Shown in pieces: positions 61,587 through 64,000 of a stretch of DNA of 64,000 bases. Origin of the DNA: SHVO01 sp041905795 (GTDB lineage: Bacteria > Pseudomonadota > Alphaproteobacteria > Rhodospirillales > Rhodospirillaceae); NCBI GenBank assembly GCA_041905795.1, contig JAYRKL010000010.1, positions 62,001 through 126,000 on the forward strand, written 5' to 3'. The translations under genes and the position numbers were made by a program. Every line of letters starts with the position of its first letter. Position 1 is the first letter of the stretch. The notes under the pieces are model-generated. The model saw nothing but the letters and a program-made list of their open reading frames with translations, had not been told where the DNA came from and did not search any database.

Positions 61587-62012
61587 TTACGAGTCCGAAT
61601 TGACCAGAGGGCCGCCCTGGACGAAGCAGGAGAACGCGTTCGCTTGCGTCGGCGCCGCCCCCAGCGTGTCGCCGGCATTCAGCCGCAGCGGCATGTCGAG
61701 GCCGGTATAGAAGGCTTCGGCGGTTTGCACGGTCGCGGACGGCGTGAACGCGGCCACGGCGACCTGCCCGATCAGCTTCCACGACGCGCCCCCGCCGGCC
61801 GACCGATACAGGCGGATGAACCCGGCGCTGGTCGTGGCCGTGGCGATGAACTTGATCACTTCCACCAGGCTGCCGTTCACCGCGGCGTTGGCCGTGTAGA
61901 TGTTGGTGATGGTGCCGGTGCCGTCCAGATTGGTGTTGGCGGTCGCCGGGATATCGCTGCGGGTGACTTCCGGGTGATGGACATAGATCGGATATTTGTT
62001 GGAAACGGTCAT
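61587..62012 (-). CDS. Phage tail-module protein, unknown function
   Basis: 141 residues, beta-rich. A conserved-looking core (GTITNIYTANAAVNGSLVEVIKFIATATTSAGFIRLY) suggests a structural or fibre-associated beta-sandwich. ATGA overlap with the preceding tail-fibre gene. Similar proteins occur between tail fibres in alphaproteobacterial phages. Confidence 0.7.
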   Translation of the reverse strand: MTVSNKYPIYVHHPEVTRSDIPATANTNLDGTGTITNIYTANAAVNGSLVEVIKFIATATTSAGFIRLYRSAGGGASWKLIGQVAVAAFTPSATVQTAEAFYTGLDMPLRLNAGDTLGAAPTQANAFSCFVQGGPLVNSDS

Positions 62013-63007
62013 TGCAGAAGGCCCCAGTTGCTGAAGGTCGTGGACATGAACAGACCCTCGGCCGCGCCGGGGGCGGCGGCGGAGACGCCGCTGATCTGGA
62101 ATTGCGTGCCGTCATAGCTCAGCAGCCGCTGGTCGCCGGCAGCGATGTCGCCGCGCTCCAGCGCGATGGCGCCGTTCTTGGTGATCGCCTTGGCGCCAAG
62201 CCCGTTGACATTGAGCGTCGAGGCCGTGGTGTTGGCGTTGGTGAACGTCACCAGGAACACCTGCCCGGCCGCGTAAGCCGTGATCGCCGGACTCGGGGTG
62301 ACAATGTAGGTATCGATGCCCGACGCCGTATAACCCGTGGTGGCGATATCCAGGCTTTCATTGGCGCCCGCATTGATGGTCGATGCCAGCAGGAGCCCGG
62401 AGGCGGTGATCTTGTCGCGCGCGAACCCCCGCGTCGTATCGGCGACATTGTTCAGGAACGTCCCAGCCGTACCAGCAGGAACACTCGCGGCGATGGCCGC
62501 CGCCATCTGGGCGACGGTCACGCCGTCGCCGGCGGCGGTCCCTGCGCTCATCCCCGCGATCTTGCCGGCCACGGTGACGCCGCCCACCACCGTCAGGCCG
62601 GCGGGGAACATCGTCGGCGCCGCGTTGGCGTAATCCACCCCGTCGCAATACAGCAGTGCCCGGTCGCCGTTTTGCAGCGTCACACCGGCGCCGCCCGCGC
62701 ATTTGATCGTCACCGCCGCGCCGGCCGCGTTCCACACTCCCAGGAAATGCTGATACCCGGGGAACGTCAGCGCCGCCGCCGCGCTCAACGAACCCGTCAA
62801 TTTCACGAACGCCGCCGCGCCGTCGTTGGTGGCCGCGTAGTTGCTCCACGCCACCGTCGCGTCCCCCGTCACCGCCAGCGCCTGATAGCCTTTCGCCGCC
62901 CGCTCCAGGGTGGCGAGCGCGGTGTTGAGATACCCGCCCCACAGGTTGGTGTTTGACCCCACGCTTTGCAGGCGCAGGAGCAGGATGGAACTCGGAGTAT
63001 CGGTCAT
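62009..63007 (-). CDS. Phage tail-fibre-like protein
   Basis: 332 residues. The N-terminus (LRLQSVGSNTNLWGGYLNTALATLE) is a recurrent start of phage fibre proteins. The middle (FPGYQHFLGVWNAAGAAVTIK, GDRALLYCDG) and repeated beta segments are typical of fibres. Starts at ATG 63007. Confidence 0.75.
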   Translation of the reverse strand: MTDTPSSILLLRLQSVGSNTNLWGGYLNTALATLERAAKGYQALAVTGDATVAWSNYAATNDGAAAFVKLTGSLSAAAALTFPGYQHFLGVWNAAGAAVTIKCAGGAGVTLQNGDRALLYCDGVDYANAAPTMFPAGLTVVGGVTVAGKIAGMSAGTAAGDGVTVAQMAAAIAASVPAGTAGTFLNNVADTTRGFARDKITASGLLLASTINAGANESLDIATTGYTASGIDTYIVTPSPAITAYAAGQVFLVTFTNANTTASTLNVNGLGAKAITKNGAIALERGDIAAGDQRLLSYDGTQFQISGVSAAAPGAAEGLFMSTTFSNWGLLQ

Positions 63008-63010
63008 CGC

Positions 63011-63277
63011 CTACCTGCCGCTCCGCTCGATCGCGGTATTGAACGGATCCACGAACCACGCCTCCAGCAGCGCGATGTCCTGTCTATGGGCGCGCGGATC
63101 GCCCGCCGCGGCGGCGATCTTGTCCTTGAGCTGCGGCGGCGCGTTCACGTTCGGATGCTCGGCGAACCGGCCCACCTCGCGCAGCACCGTTGCCGCGGCG
63201 TCCGGGTGATCGGCCGCCAGCAGCGCCGCCGCCGCCAGGTGCCCGGCGGCGTGATATCTGATGTTCTCTGAGGTCAT
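63011..63277 (-). CDS. Small phage protein, unknown function
   Basis: 88 residues from ATG 63277 (MTSENIRYHAAGHLAAAAL), helical. ATGA overlap with the preceding small gene and a 3-bp gap to the tail-fibre gene. Function unknown. Confidence 0.65.
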   Translation of the reverse strand: MTSENIRYHAAGHLAAAALLAADHPDAAATVLREVGRFAEHPNVNAPPQLKDKIAAAAGDPRAHRQDIALLEAWFVDPFNTAIERSGR

Positions 63278-63519
63278 GACACCACCGCCCTGTCCGTACA
63301 GCGCCGCCAATTGGTTCCGTCACTGAACGCCGCCACGTCGCCGCCGCTCTCGTCCGGCACCTTGATCCAGCAATCCTTGAACCGGACCGCGTCGGGCAGG
63401 CCGGTTGCGTCATAGGCCGGCATCCGCACCGGCAACAGGCCGCGGTTCAGGAACGCCGCCTCGATCTGGCGGATCAGGTCCACGCCCCAGGCGGGCGTTC
63501 CCGCCGGCGCCCGGATCAT
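63274..63519 (-). CDS. Small phage protein, unknown function
   Basis: 81 residues from ATG 63519, preceded by GGGGAG. The frame is open to 63567. The core (RFKDCWIKVPDESGGDVAAFSDGTNWRR) resembles short proteins placed upstream of phage tail fibres. Function unknown. Confidence 0.65.
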   Translation of the reverse strand: MIRAPAGTPAWGVDLIRQIEAAFLNRGLLPVRMPAYDATGLPDAVRFKDCWIKVPDESGGDVAAFSDGTNWRRCTDRAVVS

Positions 63520-63621
63520 CGCCCGCTCCCCGCAAAATCCCCCCATAAATCCGAAGGATTCGCGCATTTCCTATCGCCGGCCATCCGGGTAATCTCCCGC
63601 CATGCGCGCGCTTCTTCCGTC

Positions 63622-64000
63622 ATGACACCCGCCGTCTACCTGCCCATCGAGATCAAGGCGCGCGAGCTGCCCTCGCGCCTGGTCATGGCCAGCCGCCTGG
63701 TCGAGGCCGGCTTCGCCGTGGTCATCGGCAACCAGTGGTCCCTCACCGGCAACCTCGCGGCGCTGCCGCCCGGCGTCGTCATGTTCAAGACCGTCAACAA
63801 GATCCAGGGCGCCTGGATGGCGGCGGCCAAGGCCGCCGGTCACGTCGTCGTCGCCAACGACGAGGAAGTCCTCAATTTCATCGAGCCCACCGGCTACCTG
63901 ATCTCGTTCAGCGACACCGCCGCGGCCCATTGCGACATGTTCTTCGCCCAGAGCACGGCGCACGCCGGCGCCGTCACCGCCGCCTTCCCGGTCCTGGCCG
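63622..64000 (+). CDS. Capsule/surface-carbohydrate biosynthesis-type protein, 3' end outside window
   Basis: 126 residues are visible from ATG 63622. They align with the N-terminus of the 55789-57030 product: YLPIEIKARELPSRLVMASRL against YLTCELKGRDLDSRFLIAAHL, MFKTVNKIQGAWM against LFKTTNAIQAAAM, and a shared NDEE/ADEE. The catalytic half lies beyond the window. It is the second member of this family bracketing the phage tail module. Confidence 0.75.
   Translation, partial: MTPAVYLPIEIKARELPSRLVMASRLVEAGFAVVIGNQWSLTGNLAALPPGVVMFKTVNKIQGAWMAAAKAAGHVVVANDEEVLNFIEPTGYLISFSDTAAAHCDMFFAQSTAHAGAVTAAFPVLA

Larger units (their letters stand above)
48822..63567. mobile_element. Prophage-like region (partial or degraded) beside tRNA-Pro, carrying a cargo cassette
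   Basis: The leftward genes from 63519 to 48927 include tail-fibre-like, DNA-stabilisation-like, holin-like, SLT-endolysin and Rz/Rz1-like products in phage-like compact order. A 6.2-kb block of toxin-antitoxin, glycosyltransferase-like and methyltransferase genes, mostly rightward and partly of lower GC, interrupts the structural genes. No integrase, terminase, portal or capsid gene is visible, so either the element continues past 64 kb or it is a remnant. The right boundary is arbitrary. Confidence 0.7.

Noticed and set aside
48822..63567. Complete, inducible prophage
   Set aside because: No integrase, repressor/Cro switch, terminase, portal or capsid gene is present in the window, so completeness cannot be claimed.
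63571..63963. Minus-strand frame of 130 codons at the right edge
   Set aside because: Antisense to the surface-carbohydrate-type gene, whose N-terminus aligns with the 55789-57030 product.

Overview
The window is chromosomal DNA of an alphaproteobacterium, high in GC and densely packed. The evidence is a heat-shock sigma factor RpoH with the diagnostic RpoH box, two copies of the direct-repeat LexA operator GTTC-N7-GTTC typical of Alphaproteobacteria, a PAS_5-family protein, cox/XdhC-type molybdo-enzyme accessory genes, and palindromic intergenic repeats of the GTCATTGCCCGG and CCCCGGGcttgaCCCGGGG kinds. The species cannot be named from the sequence alone.

Layout, 1-48 kb (core-like chromosome). 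1-5.7 kb: a YkgJ cysteine-cluster protein; a large secreted metzincin protease whose gene contains a perfect 16-bp parS (ParB-binding) palindrome; and an amino-acid permease flanked by two homologous 87-codon-class small genes, each behind the same LexA-operated promoter. 5.8-13 kb: tag, a thioesterase, rpoH, a surface-antigen-like protein, a DevBCA/MacAB-type ABC exporter and RidA. 13-18 kb: prfC coupled to a 2Fe-2S ferredoxin, an EamA transporter, and an FNR/cupin pair. 17.9-22.8 kb: coxD, coxE, an XdhC/CoxF protein and a MoeA-MobA-like fusion, a molybdo-hydroxylase maturation set without its structural genes in view. 23-28.5 kb: PhoH, a PAS_5 protein, a ubiX-TIGR02444 pair, dienelactone hydrolase and two tandem GSTs. 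28.5-36 kb: a cyclic-nucleotide-binding protein, a K+/H+ antiporter, cobO, a CDF exporter, a secreted creatininase homologue, hisN, and a flavin reductase divergent from an IclR regulator across a 19-bp palindrome. 36-48 kb: an APC permease, an unknown protein behind a consensus sigma-54 promoter, arsC with a dual-specificity-type phosphatase, OsmC, Nudix, a sulfurtransferase, YheT, a GlcG-like protein, and an unknown operon built on an NHL propeller.

48.7-64 kb (prophage-like region next to tRNA-Pro). The phage genes all read leftward. Small genes and tail-fibre-like proteins lie at 63.5-60.5 kb, a large DNA-stabilisation-like protein and a virion-like protein at 54.1-50.7 kb, and a lysis cassette (holin candidate, SLT endolysin, overlapping Rz/Rz1-type spanins) ends about 100 bp from tRNA-Pro. 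Between the two structural blocks sits a cargo cassette at 54.3-60.5 kb: HipB/HipA, a capsule-type glycosyltransferase-like protein, a TPR-glycosyltransferase, two methyltransferases and a HipA C-terminal relic. A second member of the capsule-type family begins at 63.6 kb. No integrase, terminase, portal or capsid gene lies inside the window.

An interspersed repeat of about 105 bp made of two hairpins occurs three times (9.1, 26.3 and 34.5 kb), and in two places its edge supplies the stop codon of the neighbouring gene. The most promising leads are the twin SOS-controlled small genes, the intragenic parS, the sigma-54-driven unknown gene and the prophage cargo cassette.
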